Under the pieces are notes generated by a model. The model searched no databases, was not told the DNA's origin, and saw only the letters and a program-made list of their open reading frames with translations. A stretch of DNA of 64,000 nucleotides from an uncultured Bacteroidia bacterium (GTDB taxonomy: Bacteria > Bacteroidota > Bacteroidia > Bacteroidales > UBA932). A program made the position numbers and the translations under genes. The first letter of the stretch is position 1; each line of letters opens with the position of its first letter. Below are positions 24,678-34,028 of this stretch, piece after piece. The DNA lies in assembly GCA_902768665.1 (NCBI GenBank), contig CACXMA010000010.1:1-64000 (forward strand), given 5' to 3'.

Positions 24678-26119
24678 TGGACGGGTTCTATGATTTCACG
24701 GATGCCGCGTTCGCGGTGGTTAAGGACCACGCGGACGGCGGGGAATTTTTCATGGAGGTGGCGGGCCATGTGCTCGGCGCTGTAGACCGAACGGTGCTGG
24801 CCGCCGGTGCAGCCGAAACTTACCTGCAGGGACGTGAAGCCGCGCTCGAGGAAACGGGCGACGTGGGCGTCCACCAGGGCATAGGCGCTGTCGAGGAAGC
24901 GGAGGATCTCTCCGTCCTCCTCAAGGAAGCGGATGACGGGCTCGTCGCGGCCGGTAAGCTGCTTGTACTGCTCGTATTTGCCGGGATTGTGGGTCCCGCG
25001 GCAGTCGAAGACATACCCGCCGCCGTTGCCGCTTCCGTCTTCCGGGAGGCCTTTTCTGTAGGAGAAGCTGGTGACCGTGACGGTCAGAATGCCTTCGTCC
25101 GCCTCAGGATGACAAGTGGGCGCGGCGCCCGCCTCGGGAGGACAAGCGACCACCCTTTCCAGCACCTGCGACAGATACGGATAATCCGGCAGCGGCAGCA
25201 GGCGGCTGAGGTTCCGGAGGGCATAGGGAATACTCTTGATGAAATAGGCCTTGCGCTCGAAAAGGCCGCGGTAGCCGTAGGCCCCGAGCACCTGGAGGGT
25301 GCGGAAAAGCGTGAACAGCCGCAGTCCCCGTTCGAATTCGTCGTGGCTGACCGTGGCATAGCGGGCGAATTCCTCGCGATAAGCCTTGATCAGGCGCAGT
25401 TTCAGCCCGTCCGGGTAGTTCGCGCGGGCCTGCCAGACAAAGGACGCGAGGTCATAGTAATAAGGTCCCTTCCGGCCTCCCTGGTAGTCGATAAAATAGG
25501 GCTGTCCGTCCCGGAGCATGATGTTCCGGGCCTGGAAGTCGCGGTAGAGGAAGGTCTCCGAGGGGATGGCGAGAAGATCGCGCCGGAGCCGGTCGAAATC
25601 GTCCTGAAGGCGGATTTCGTTGAACTCGGCGCCGATGAGTTTCAGGAAATCGTACTTGAAATAGTTGAGGTCGAAATCCACCATCCGCGCGTCGAAGCAG
25701 GGCTGGGGATAGCACACGCTCCAGTCCAGACCCTCCGCCCCCTCGAACTGCAGCCGCGGCAGCAGGCGGACTGCCTTTTCCAGCAGGGCGCATTCGGTCT
25801 CGTCGTAACGGCCGGTGGCGCGGCCTTTCGCGACCGCATCGTACAGGGACAGCGAGCCGAGGTCCTCCTGGAGGTAGCGCAGGCCGTCTTCCGACACGGC
25901 CAGCACCTGCGGTACCGGCAGGCCCTTGGCGTGGAAATGGCGGCTGAGGGTGATGAAAGCGCGATTCTCGTCGGGATCCGTACCGACGGCGCCGATGACC
26001 GTGCCCGCCGGACCGGACAGCCGGCAGTAGGTCCTGTGGCTGCCGGACGCCGGGAGCTTTTCCACGGCTTCGGGGCTTTGTCCGTAGCGTTCCCGATACA
26101 ATGACTCCAAATTTTCCAT
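24674..26119 (-). CDS. AmgK-like phosphotransferase fused to RapZ C-terminal domain
   Basis: A 481-residue protein. Residues 1-325 form an aminoglycoside-phosphotransferase-type sugar kinase: LPASGSHRTYCRL, catalytic FLYRDFQARNIMLRDGQ and metal site FIDYQGGRKGPYYYDLASFV, as in the N-acetylmuramate kinase AmgK. Residues about 355-481 are a RapZ C-terminal domain: VFDCRGTHNPG and VSFGCTGGQHRSVYSAE. RapZ senses glucosamine-6-phosphate in enterobacteria, so the fusion suggests a kinase controlled by, or acting on, amino-sugar metabolites. The linker (about 330-350) is encoded by an imperfect 30-bp duplication. The ATG at 26119 is preferred; upstream codons run into the promoter and palindrome region. 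Confidence 0.85.
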   Translation of the reverse strand: MENLESLYRERYGQSPEAVEKLPASGSHRTYCRLSGPAGTVIGAVGTDPDENRAFITLSRHFHAKGLPVPQVLAVSEDGLRYLQEDLGSLSLYDAVAKGRATGRYDETECALLEKAVRLLPRLQFEGAEGLDWSVCYPQPCFDARMVDFDLNYFKYDFLKLIGAEFNEIRLQDDFDRLRRDLLAIPSETFLYRDFQARNIMLRDGQPYFIDYQGGRKGPYYYDLASFVWQARANYPDGLKLRLIKAYREEFARYATVSHDEFERGLRLFTLFRTLQVLGAYGYRGLFERKAYFIKSIPYALRNLSRLLPLPDYPYLSQVLERVVACPPEAGAAPTCHPEADEGILTVTVTSFSYRKGLPEDGSGNGGGYVFDCRGTHNPGKYEQYKQLTGRDEPVIRFLEEDGEILRFLDSAYALVDAHVARFLERGFTSLQVSFGCTGGQHRSVYSAEHMARHLHEKFPAVRVVLNHRERGIREIIEPVQ

Positions 26120-26154
26120 CTTTATTACTCTGACTTTCAAAAATACAAAAAATC

Positions 26155-26182
26155 GGGCACAAAAAAGCCCGTTTTCGTGCCC
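26155..26182. repeat. 28-bp palindrome, copy 1 (intergenic)
   Basis: GGGCAC and GTGCCC ends with an AAAGCCCGTTTT core. Differs at about three positions from the reverse complement of the copy at 36016. Lies in the divergent region between the kinase-RapZ gene and the porin gene; a half copy (GGGCACGAAA) follows at 26206-26215. Confidence 0.6.
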
Positions 26183-26229
26183 AAAATCATTTTTTTCGGG
26201 CAAACGGGCACGAAATGGCAGGGAAATGC

Positions 26230-26237
26230 TATCTTTG
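26230..26237 (+). promoter_or_regulatory. Porin gene -7 element
   Basis: TATCTTTG, ten bases before the ATG at 26247. Confidence 0.6.
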
Positions 26238-26246
26238 TAAGTTAAA

Positions 26247-28967
26247 ATGAAACTGTCCGCAGGCATATGGATTCCGCTCGTAGTGGCGGGAAGCGTGCTG
26301 GCCCAGAGCATCCGGCTCGGGGTGTCGCACCGCACGGAAAGGGAATCGCTCCGCATGGGGTGGTATTCCCCGCGGGATTCCGTGGCCGTCCCCGACACCC
26401 TCGACACGCTCGGCTTCGACGACGAACTCGGCGGTTTCGAGGAGGAGGAAGTGCGGATTCTCGCCCGCGACACCATGAAAGTGCCGGATTCCCTCCGGAC
26501 GGTGGACCCCTGGCTTTTCAAGTACTACATCGCCGTCAAGGATTCCCTGACGCACGCCGAGGTGACGGATTCGCTCCGGCGGTCTTACCTCGCCCTTCGG
26601 GATTCCGTCGCCGCGCGCCGCGAGGCCGGGGACTCCCTCGGTATCATCCGCGACTCGCTGCGTGCCCGGGCCGACTCCCTCGACTGGCGCCGGGTGGACT
26701 CCACCTATCTCGCTGATTCGACGGACCTTGCCATCCGAAGGTTCAACGCCTGGTACTCCTCCCTGACGACCAGGGAGCGCAAACGCTACGACAAGGACCA
26801 GGCCGTGAAGGCCAAGATGCGCCGCATCGACAGCCTCATGCGGGTCAAGAACAAGGAACTCCAGGTCAAGGACTCCCTCCGCGCCATCCGCGACAGCATC
26901 CGCGAGAGCACCCCACGCATCCTGTCGACCTATGCCGTACCGGATTCGATGCACTACAAACGCATCTTTACCTGGACGCACGATCCTTACTTCAACAAGC
27001 TCAGCATCAAGGAGCTGGACACGACCTACAATCACTTCTTCTTCGACGAGCCCTTCTACCGCAAGGACGTCAACGCGACTTATCTCGGCGTCATCGGCTC
27101 GGCGACGCAGACCTATGACTTCATGAAGCGCACGTCCGAGAACGGCGTCGGCTTCTACCAGCCCTACGAGGTCTACAGTTACTCCCCCGCGACCCTTCCG
27201 ATGTACAACACCAAGAACCCGTACACCGAGCTCTCCTACCACGGCACCCTCTTCGCCAACAAGGAAAAGGAGGAGGACAACATCCGCATCTTCACGACGC
27301 AGAACATCTTCCCCGCCCTCAACGTCGCGCTGGAGTACAAGCGCTACGGCAGCGGCGGCATGCTCCTGAACGAGAACACCATCAACAAGACCTTCGTCGC
27401 GTCCGCCAACTATATCGGCGAGCGCTATGTCGCCCACGGCGGATACATCTACAACCGCATCAAGCGTAATGAAAACGGCGGCATCGTCGACAACTTCTGG
27501 ATCCGGGATACGACCGTGGACACGCGGGAAATCGGCGTCCACCTGCTGAACGCCAAGAATGTCGTCACGAAAAAGACCGTCTTCTTCGACCAGAGCTACC
27601 GCATCCCGATGCGTTTCCTGATCCGGGATTCTCTCAAGCGCGCCCTGGCCGATTCGCTCGACACCGACGGCACGACCGCCTTTATCGGCACTTCCTCCGA
27701 ATTCTCCGTCTTCCACAAACTCTACACGGACGAAATCTCCGACGAGAACGGCAAGGCGCTCTATAACAACACCTTCTATCTCAACCCGAAGACATCCTTC
27801 GACTCGCTGCGCGTGATGAAATTCGACAACCGCCTGTATGTCCGGCTGCAGCCCTGGTCGTCGGAGTCCGTGGTTTCAAAGATCGAAGGCGGTATCGGCG
27901 ACAAGATCCAGAGCTTCTACCTCTTCACGCCCGAGAGTTATCTCATCAAGCCGGAAAACACCCGCTGGAACAGCCTCTACACCTATGCCGGTGCGGAGGG
28001 CCAGATCAGCAAGGCCGTCTGGTGGAACGGCTTCGGCAAGCTCAATCTCGCCGGCGACGAGGCCGGTGATTTCCTCGTCAAGGGAGAGGCGGGATTCCGC
28101 TTCTATCCCTTCCGCCGCGCCCGTTCCAGTGCCGTCTCATTCAGGGCCGCCGTCGAGACCTCCCTGCAGCGCCCCGACTTCTATGCCGAGCACTTCTTCT
28201 CGAACCACTACCGCTGGGAGAACGACTTCGACAAGGTCTCCACGACCCGGTTCCGCGCTTGTCTCGACATCCCCCACTGGGACCTCTCCCTGAGCGCCGG
28301 CTATGCCCTCGTATCCGGGCAGGTCTATTATGACGCCGACGGCATCGCCCGTCAGAGCGGAAGTCCGCTGAGCATCCTTTCGGTCTCTGCCACCAAGAAT
28401 TTCACCCTGTTGAATTTCTTCCATTTCGACCACAGGGGCGTCTTCCAGCTCAGTTCCGACGACGAGGTCATGCCGCTGCCGACCCTGGCACTCAACCTCC
28501 GCTACTACATCCAGTTCCCCATCGTCCGGAAGGTGCTGGACTTCCAGTTCGGCGCCAACACCTGGTACACGACCAAGTGGTATACCCCGGGCTACAACCC
28601 TGTCTCGGGCACCTTCTACAACCAGCGGGAGGAACAGTACGGCAACGTTCCCTACATCGACCTCTTCATCAACGCCCAGTGGAAGCGGGCCTGCATCTTC
28701 CTCAAGATCGAGAATATCGGCATGGGATGGCCCACCGACCGCCAGGACTACTTCAGCGCCCACCACTACATCCGTCCGGCCCAGAGCTTCAAGCTCGGCA
28801 TCCACTGGCCGTTCTACGCCCAGCCCGGGCAGAACAAGAGCGTCAGCGGCCGTGCCTCTTCCGGTGTGGGCGGTGGCGGCAGTGACAGCGGCAGCCGTAT
28901 GGGCGGCGGCCTCGGCGGCGCGCTCGGCGGAGGAGGTGGCAACGGACGCATGACCAGCCGGCGCTGA
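26247..28967 (+). CDS. Putative outer-membrane porin
   Basis: A 906-residue protein with a signal peptide (cleavage after SVLAQ). Residues about 40-235 are an unusual charged segment rich in RDSL/DSLR repeats and probably helical. From about 240 on there are many alternating aromatic/polar beta strands (for example YTELSYHGTLFAN, VALEYKRYGSGG, FRFYPFRRAR), fitting the 'putative porin' barrel family of Bacteroidota. The extreme C-terminus (about 872-906) is Gly/Ser-rich and low-complexity. It is followed 4 bases later by a transglycosylase gene in the same operon. Substrate unknown. Confidence 0.8.
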   Translation: MKLSAGIWIPLVVAGSVLAQSIRLGVSHRTERESLRMGWYSPRDSVAVPDTLDTLGFDDELGGFEEEEVRILARDTMKVPDSLRTVDPWLFKYYIAVKDSLTHAEVTDSLRRSYLALRDSVAARREAGDSLGIIRDSLRARADSLDWRRVDSTYLADSTDLAIRRFNAWYSSLTTRERKRYDKDQAVKAKMRRIDSLMRVKNKELQVKDSLRAIRDSIRESTPRILSTYAVPDSMHYKRIFTWTHDPYFNKLSIKELDTTYNHFFFDEPFYRKDVNATYLGVIGSATQTYDFMKRTSENGVGFYQPYEVYSYSPATLPMYNTKNPYTELSYHGTLFANKEKEEDNIRIFTTQNIFPALNVALEYKRYGSGGMLLNENTINKTFVASANYIGERYVAHGGYIYNRIKRNENGGIVDNFWIRDTTVDTREIGVHLLNAKNVVTKKTVFFDQSYRIPMRFLIRDSLKRALADSLDTDGTTAFIGTSSEFSVFHKLYTDEISDENGKALYNNTFYLNPKTSFDSLRVMKFDNRLYVRLQPWSSESVVSKIEGGIGDKIQSFYLFTPESYLIKPENTRWNSLYTYAGAEGQISKAVWWNGFGKLNLAGDEAGDFLVKGEAGFRFYPFRRARSSAVSFRAAVETSLQRPDFYAEHFFSNHYRWENDFDKVSTTRFRACLDIPHWDLSLSAGYALVSGQVYYDADGIARQSGSPLSILSVSATKNFTLLNFFHFDHRGVFQLSSDDEVMPLPTLALNLRYYIQFPIVRKVLDFQFGANTWYTTKWYTPGYNPVSGTFYNQREEQYGNVPYIDLFINAQWKRACIFLKIENIGMGWPTDRQDYFSAHHYIRPAQSFKLGIHWPFYAQPGQNKSVSGRASSGVGGGGSDSGSRMGGGLGGALGGGGGNGRMTSRR

Positions 28968-28971
28968 CCCC

Positions 28972-30033
28972 ATGGAAGTCCGTCCCCATATCGAAAAAGT
29001 CATCGCGACAGTGCTCCTGTCGCTGCTTCTGATTGCCTGCATCCTCCTTCCTGTGTGGTGTCCCGTCCCCAGGCTGGGGCCCGCGGAGCCCGTCTCCTTC
29101 TCGGGTGACACCGTCGTCTGCGCCATCGCCGTCGACGACCGCCCCCTGACACCGGAAGGCCTCGTGGCCGGCCTCAACATCGAACTGATCCGGCGCTGCG
29201 CCGCCGCGGACAGCTTTGACGTCCGTTTCGTCCGTCCGCTGCCCGGCGACCGGGTGCGGGACTCGCTGGCGGCAGGCCGCTATGACCTTGCCGTCATGCC
29301 GGCGGATTCGCTCGGCGAGCTCGAGGTTGAGAGCATGGAAGCAGCCGGAGACGGGGTCGTCTGGGCCCTGGCGCCGCTCCACGGCAGCAAGGCCGATTCG
29401 CTGGAGCGCTGGCTCGCCCGTTTCATGGAGACGGAGGACTATATCTCTGAGGAAGAGCGATTTACCTGTGTCCGCAATCCCCGGAGAGCCTTCGAAAACG
29501 GCCGGCGCATCTACCGCATCTCCCCTTACGACGTCACGGTCCGCGCCGCCGCCCGGGAGCTGCAGTGGGACTGGCGCCTGCTCGCCGCCCTGATCTATAC
29601 GGAATCGAAGTATTCCCTGACCGCCGAGTCCCGCCGCGGGGCCTTCGGGCTCATGCAGATCGTCCCCGAGGAGGGCGAACGCGACGCCCTGCTGGACCCG
29701 CTGAACAATCTCGAGCACGGCAAGGCCCACATCAAGCGCCTCCAGCGCCTGTTCCGGAACCGCGGCGTCGAGCCGGGTGAGGACCTCGAGCACATCGTCA
29801 TCGCCGCCTACAACGCCGGCGAAGGCCGCGTAACGGACCTGATGACGCTGGCGGAGCACGTCGGGCTCGACCCGACAAGCTGGGAGAGCATCCGGGAGGT
29901 CATCCCGATGCTCGCAGAGCACGCCGACAGCATCGAGACCGTCGCGCGCGGCAGCTTCCGGGGCGACGAGACGCTGGCCTACGTCGACTCGGTCTTCACA
30001 TTCTACAATCTATATAAGGAAATCCTCCGCTAG
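28972..30033 (+). CDS. MltF-like lytic transglycosylase
   Basis: A 353-residue protein with an N-terminal anchor (about 10-30), a short periplasmic solute-binding-like domain (about 48-165) that is shorter than in MltF, and an SLT domain (about 190-330). The catalytic Glu lies in LIYTESKYSL, followed by GAFGLMQIVP and AAYNAGEGRV. It cleaves peptidoglycan glycan strands in the periplasm. Its last four bases overlap the convergent permease gene. Confidence 0.87.
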   Translation: MEVRPHIEKVIATVLLSLLLIACILLPVWCPVPRLGPAEPVSFSGDTVVCAIAVDDRPLTPEGLVAGLNIELIRRCAAADSFDVRFVRPLPGDRVRDSLAAGRYDLAVMPADSLGELEVESMEAAGDGVVWALAPLHGSKADSLERWLARFMETEDYISEEERFTCVRNPRRAFENGRRIYRISPYDVTVRAAARELQWDWRLLAALIYTESKYSLTAESRRGAFGLMQIVPEEGERDALLDPLNNLEHGKAHIKRLQRLFRNRGVEPGEDLEHIVIAAYNAGEGRVTDLMTLAEHVGLDPTSWESIREVIPMLAEHADSIETVARGSFRGDETLAYVDSVFTFYNLYKEILR

Positions 30034-31220
30034 AGGTCGCCCTTGACCGTCCGGGCGGGATCCACCCTTGCGATCATCAGCAGGGGCAGCAGCACCATGA
30101 CCATGGCAATGGCAAAGGCCGCCAGGTTCGCCAGTAGCAGATAGCCCCAATCCATGGCCACCGGCACGAAGGAGACGAAATAATTCTGCGGATTGAGCCG
30201 CAGCACGTGGGTCGTTCCCTGGATCAGACAGAGGACGAGGGCCAGCAGATTGCCGGCGAGAAGCCCCCGGAGCATGGTCCTCGCGGCGCAGCCGAGGAAG
30301 GCGCGCGCGAGCTGGCCGTTCCGCATGCCGAGGGTCTTGAGGGTGCCGATGGCCGGGATGTTCCGAAGGAGCATGATCAGCAGCCCCGAAATCATGTTGA
30401 ATCCTGCCACGACACCCATCAGGAGCAGCAGGATGAGGACGTTCATGTCGATCAGGTCCAGCCAGGCGAAAAGCTGGGGATAGGACTCCGCAGCCGTGAC
30501 CGTGAAGGGGAACTGCGCCTCGGCGGGGTCCTCCTCGAGAAGGGACTGGATGCGGCCTTTCAGCGCTTCCCCGTCCTTCACCGGGTCTTTCCCGTCGGCG
30601 AGGAGCACCTCCACCTGCGAGCAGCGGTCCCCCTCCCAGAGGTTCAGGCGCCGCAGGTCGGCGATGTCGGCATAGACCACCAGCTGGTCATCCATCTCCA
30701 GCAGGCCCTCATAGACCGCGGCGATGCGGAACTTTCGCACCTTGACCTTCTCCCCGACGAAGTAGGTCAGGAGCGCATCCCCCGCCCCGAGGCCGAGGAT
30801 GGCGGAAAGGCGCTTCGGGATGGCCACGGACAGCGGCGCCAGCGTATCGCCGGCGGCCAGATAGGGCTTCGCACCGCCTTCCACGCCCTTGACAAGGACG
30901 CCGTGGACGGTCTCCCCTTCCTTGACGATGCCGGCCCTCAGGACCACGTCCCGCAGCCCGGCCACGCCGGGAAGAGCCCGGATGCGGCTGCGCGTCTGCT
31001 CAGACAGGGTAATGGCGGACGAATCGACATCCACCAGATTGCTGTATTCGACGATGCGGATATCGCCGACGGTATCGCGCACCCCGCCGCGGATTTCTTT
31101 CCGGAACCCGGAGGAAACGGCCACGGCGAGGGACACGACAAGAAAACTCAGGGCCACCGCCGCTTCCGCGAGGCGGCCCCGGAAATGGAGTCGAGAGGAT
31201 ATGAATCCGCTGGCGCGCAC
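30030..31220 (-). CDS. ABC transporter permease, LolC/LolE/FtsX-like
   Basis: A 396-residue membrane protein: one N-terminal TM helix (about 20-40), a ~220-residue periplasmic MacB/LolC-type core (VRDTVGDIRIVEYSN, LPGVAGLRDVVLRAG), then three C-terminal TM segments with the FtsX signature region (LLMGVVAGFNMISGLLIMLL, IGTLKTLGMRNGQLARAF). Probably involved in lipoprotein release or another FtsX-type function. The GTG at 31220 lies one base after the M13 peptidase stop; longer starts would lie inside that gene. The ATPase partner is not in the window. Confidence 0.83.
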   Translation of the reverse strand: MRASGFISSRLHFRGRLAEAAVALSFLVVSLAVAVSSGFRKEIRGGVRDTVGDIRIVEYSNLVDVDSSAITLSEQTRSRIRALPGVAGLRDVVLRAGIVKEGETVHGVLVKGVEGGAKPYLAAGDTLAPLSVAIPKRLSAILGLGAGDALLTYFVGEKVKVRKFRIAAVYEGLLEMDDQLVVYADIADLRRLNLWEGDRCSQVEVLLADGKDPVKDGEALKGRIQSLLEEDPAEAQFPFTVTAAESYPQLFAWLDLIDMNVLILLLLMGVVAGFNMISGLLIMLLRNIPAIGTLKTLGMRNGQLARAFLGCAARTMLRGLLAGNLLALVLCLIQGTTHVLRLNPQNYFVSFVPVAMDWGYLLLANLAAFAIAMVMVLLPLLMIARVDPARTVKGDL

Positions 31221-31221
31221 G

Positions 31222-33252
31222 TTACCAGATGTGGACGCGCTCGCTCTCGGGACGGAACATCGGGTCGCCTTCCTTGATGTCGAAGGCATCGAAGAAGGAC
31301 TGGAAGTTCCGCAGCGACACATTGACGCGGTTCTCACCGAGGGAGTGGACGTCGAGGTTCGTCAGGCGGGCCTTCTCCTGGTCGGTGATGTTCTGCGCCC
31401 AGATGGCGCCGTAGGAGAGGTAGAAGCGCTGGGCCGGGGTGTAGCCGTCGATGGGGACGTTGTTCTCCGGGTGCTTCTTCATGGCGTTCTCCATGGCCGT
31501 GAAGGCGATGCTGAGTCCGCCGTGGTCGCCGATGTTCTCGCCGAGGGTGACCTTGCCGTTGGCCATCACGCCGGGCAGGACCTCGACGACATCGAACTGG
31601 GCGGCGAGCTGCTCACCCTTCTCCTCGAATCTCTGACGGTCCTCAGGGGTCCACCAGTTGACCATGTTGCCGTCTTTGTCGAACTGGCTGCCCTGGTCGT
31701 CGAAGCCGTGGGACATCTCGTGGCCGATCACCACGCCGATTCCGCCGTAGTTGACGGCGTCATCCGCCTCGGGATCGAAGAACGGAGGCTGGAGGATGGC
31801 GGCCGGGAAGCAGATTTCGTTGGTCGTCGGGTTGTAGTAGGCGTTGACCATCTGCGGCGGCATGCCCCATTCGTTGACGTCGGTCTCCTTGCCGAGCTTG
31901 GAGCGGTTGTCGGCGACATACCAGGCGCTGGCGGCCTTCATGTTCTCATAGTAGGAAAGCTTCGGGTCGACGGTGAGGGTGCTGTAGTCCTTCCACTCGT
32001 CCGGGTAACCGATCTTGACGATGAAGTTGGAGAGCTTCTCGTGGGCCTTGGCCTTGGTCTCGGCACCCATCCAGTCGAGGGAGTCGATGTGCTGGTGGAA
32101 AGCTTCCTGGAGGTTGGCGACGAGCTCTTTCATGCGCTGCTTGGAGGATTCCGGGAAGTAGCGCTCGACGTACATCTTGCCGACGGCCTCGGAAAGGATG
32201 CCGTTCGGGGCGGCCATGGCGCGCTTCCAGCGGGGCTGCTGCTCCGTGGCGCCGGCCATCTGGTGGGAATAGAACTCCCAGTTGGCGGTGTAGAAATCAT
32301 CGCTCAGGGCGCCGCAGCAACCGGAAATAAACTGACCGAGAAGGTAGTCCTTGATCTCGTCGAGGCTGGCCTTGGCCATGTACTTGTCGAGGGCGTCGAA
32401 GTAGGTCGGCTGCCCGACGATGATCTTCTCCTGGTCGGGAATCTCAGCGGCAGCAAAGAAGCGGTCGAGCCGGAGGTTCGGCCAGGCGGCGAGAATCTCG
32501 GCGGTCGAGCGGGGGTTGTACATCGCGGGGATGTTGCGCAGCTGCTCGCGGCTCCAGGAATACTTGGCGATCTCATCCTCGACGGCGAGAGCGTTCGCAG
32601 CACGTTTTGCGGGATTGTCCAGGCCGGTCAGCGTGAAGATCGTCTCGAGGAAGTGCTTGTAGCCCTCCTTGAGCGCGGCATTCTCGCTCTTGAGATAATA
32701 GTCGCGGTCACCCATGCCGAGGCCGCTCTGGCTCATATAGAGAACCTGGTGCTTGCTGTCGGTCAGGTCGGCTTCGACACCGACGCCGTAGAAACCGCCT
32801 TCACCGTAGAGGGACATCTCGCCGAGCTTGGTGGCGAGGGCTTCCTTGCTGTCAATGGCCTGGATAGCGGCGACATCGGCAAGCATCGGCTGGGCGCCGG
32901 CGGCGTTGCGGGCCGTGGAGTCGAGACCCATCTTGTAAAGGTCGGAAATCTTCTGGTCGACGGTGCCGAACTCGGCGTCCATCTTGGCCATGTCGGCGAA
33001 AAGGGCGTTGAGATTCTCGCGGGTCGCCTCGGCGATCACGTCGAAGGAACCGAAACGGGCGAATTCGGGCTTCAGGGGGTTGGCTTTCATCCAGCCGCCG
33101 GCGGCGTGGGCATAGAAGTCAACCTTGGGGCTGACGGTCGTGTCCAGATAGCTCTGGTCGATACCCTTCCTCGGGGCATCCTGCTTGTCGGAGCAGCAGG
33201 CGGCCGCCATCACAGCGGTCATCATCATCATGAAATAAAAGGTCTTTTTCAT
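31222..33252 (-). CDS. M13 family zinc metallopeptidase lipoprotein (neprilysin/PepO-like)
   Basis: A 676-residue protein with a lipoprotein signal (AAACCSDK). Zinc site VVIGHEMSHGFDDQG (HExxH), second ligand motif GENIGDHGG (ExxxD) and the family sequence NAYYNPTTNEICFPAAILQP are all present, so it should be active. It cleaves peptides in the periplasm or at the surface. The start at 33252 follows a promoter at 33293-33286. It is co-transcribed with the permease gene. Confidence 0.95.
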   Translation of the reverse strand: MKKTFYFMMMMTAVMAAACCSDKQDAPRKGIDQSYLDTTVSPKVDFYAHAAGGWMKANPLKPEFARFGSFDVIAEATRENLNALFADMAKMDAEFGTVDQKISDLYKMGLDSTARNAAGAQPMLADVAAIQAIDSKEALATKLGEMSLYGEGGFYGVGVEADLTDSKHQVLYMSQSGLGMGDRDYYLKSENAALKEGYKHFLETIFTLTGLDNPAKRAANALAVEDEIAKYSWSREQLRNIPAMYNPRSTAEILAAWPNLRLDRFFAAAEIPDQEKIIVGQPTYFDALDKYMAKASLDEIKDYLLGQFISGCCGALSDDFYTANWEFYSHQMAGATEQQPRWKRAMAAPNGILSEAVGKMYVERYFPESSKQRMKELVANLQEAFHQHIDSLDWMGAETKAKAHEKLSNFIVKIGYPDEWKDYSTLTVDPKLSYYENMKAASAWYVADNRSKLGKETDVNEWGMPPQMVNAYYNPTTNEICFPAAILQPPFFDPEADDAVNYGGIGVVIGHEMSHGFDDQGSQFDKDGNMVNWWTPEDRQRFEEKGEQLAAQFDVVEVLPGVMANGKVTLGENIGDHGGLSIAFTAMENAMKKHPENNVPIDGYTPAQRFYLSYGAIWAQNITDQEKARLTNLDVHSLGENRVNVSLRNFQSFFDAFDIKEGDPMFRPESERVHIW

Positions 33253-33285
33253 ATATAAATAATTGGTTGCACCTTTTGAGGTTTG

Positions 33286-33293
33286 CAAATTTA
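33286..33293 (-). promoter_or_regulatory. M13 peptidase -7 element
   Basis: TAAATTTG on the minus strand, 34 bases from the ATG at 33252. Confidence 0.6.
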
Positions 33294-33332
33294 CACAATT
33301 ATATGGATATTTGTAGGAATAACACGGAAATT

Positions 33333-34004
33333 ATGCGCGTCAAAGATATTCTAGTCCGATATGGCATTTCGACGCTGGGGCTCGTTCTGGTAGCCCTCGG
33401 CGTGGGCCTGTCCATCAAGTCCAATTTCGGCATCGCACCGCCCTCCTGCCCGCCTACGGCCCTGTTCGCGCAGTGGCCGGTCGTCTCGTTCGGCACCTAC
33501 ACGTGGTTTTTCAACTGCGCCTTCATCGTCGTCCAGTTCTGCCTCCGTCCGCGGTGGTTCGACTGGCTGCTCGGCCTGATGCAGGTGCTCGCCGTCCTTT
33601 TCTTCGGCTATCTGTGTGACGCCTGCATCTGGCTCGTCGATGCCGGCATTCCCGCGCAGAGCCTTACCGGCAGCATTCTCCTTTCCCTCGGGGCCATCCT
33701 CGTCACCGCCCTCGGCATCAAGCTCGAGGTGCTCGGCAAGGGATGGATCCTTCCCGTCGACCAGATGAACGCCGTGATCGCGCAGATGGGACAGTTCCGC
33801 TACAGCAATGTCAAGATTACCTGCGACATCCTGCTGGTCACGGCGACCGTCATTCTGTGCTGGATCTTCTTCGGCAGCCTGATCGGCAGCCCCGGCCTCA
33901 ACATCGTCTACTGGGGAACGCTCCTGCTGGCTTTCGGCGTCGGTCTGTGCATGAAACTTACCGACCCGCTGATGGACCGCCTCTTCGGTCGCTTCGTCAA
34001 GTAG
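33333..34004 (+). CDS. YczE/DUF6198-like integral membrane protein
   Basis: A 223-residue protein with five to six TM segments. The start LVRYGISTLGLVLVALGVGL and the SNFGIAP loop match YczE/YitT-type membrane proteins of unknown function. The ATG at 33333 is chosen because it precedes the first family-like segment; in-frame ATGs at 33303 and 33267 would add 10 and 22 residues, the latter overlapping the divergent promoter. Confidence 0.75.
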   Translation: MRVKDILVRYGISTLGLVLVALGVGLSIKSNFGIAPPSCPPTALFAQWPVVSFGTYTWFFNCAFIVVQFCLRPRWFDWLLGLMQVLAVLFFGYLCDACIWLVDAGIPAQSLTGSILLSLGAILVTALGIKLEVLGKGWILPVDQMNAVIAQMGQFRYSNVKITCDILLVTATVILCWIFFGSLIGSPGLNIVYWGTLLLAFGVGLCMKLTDPLMDRLFGRFVK

Positions 34005-34028
34005 TCCCGCCCGGGTGTTCTAAGGAAA

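Noticed and set aside
30889..33258. 789-codon plus-strand frame opposite the permease and M13 peptidase
   Set aside because: Antisense shadow; the peptidase has intact zinc motifs on the other strand.
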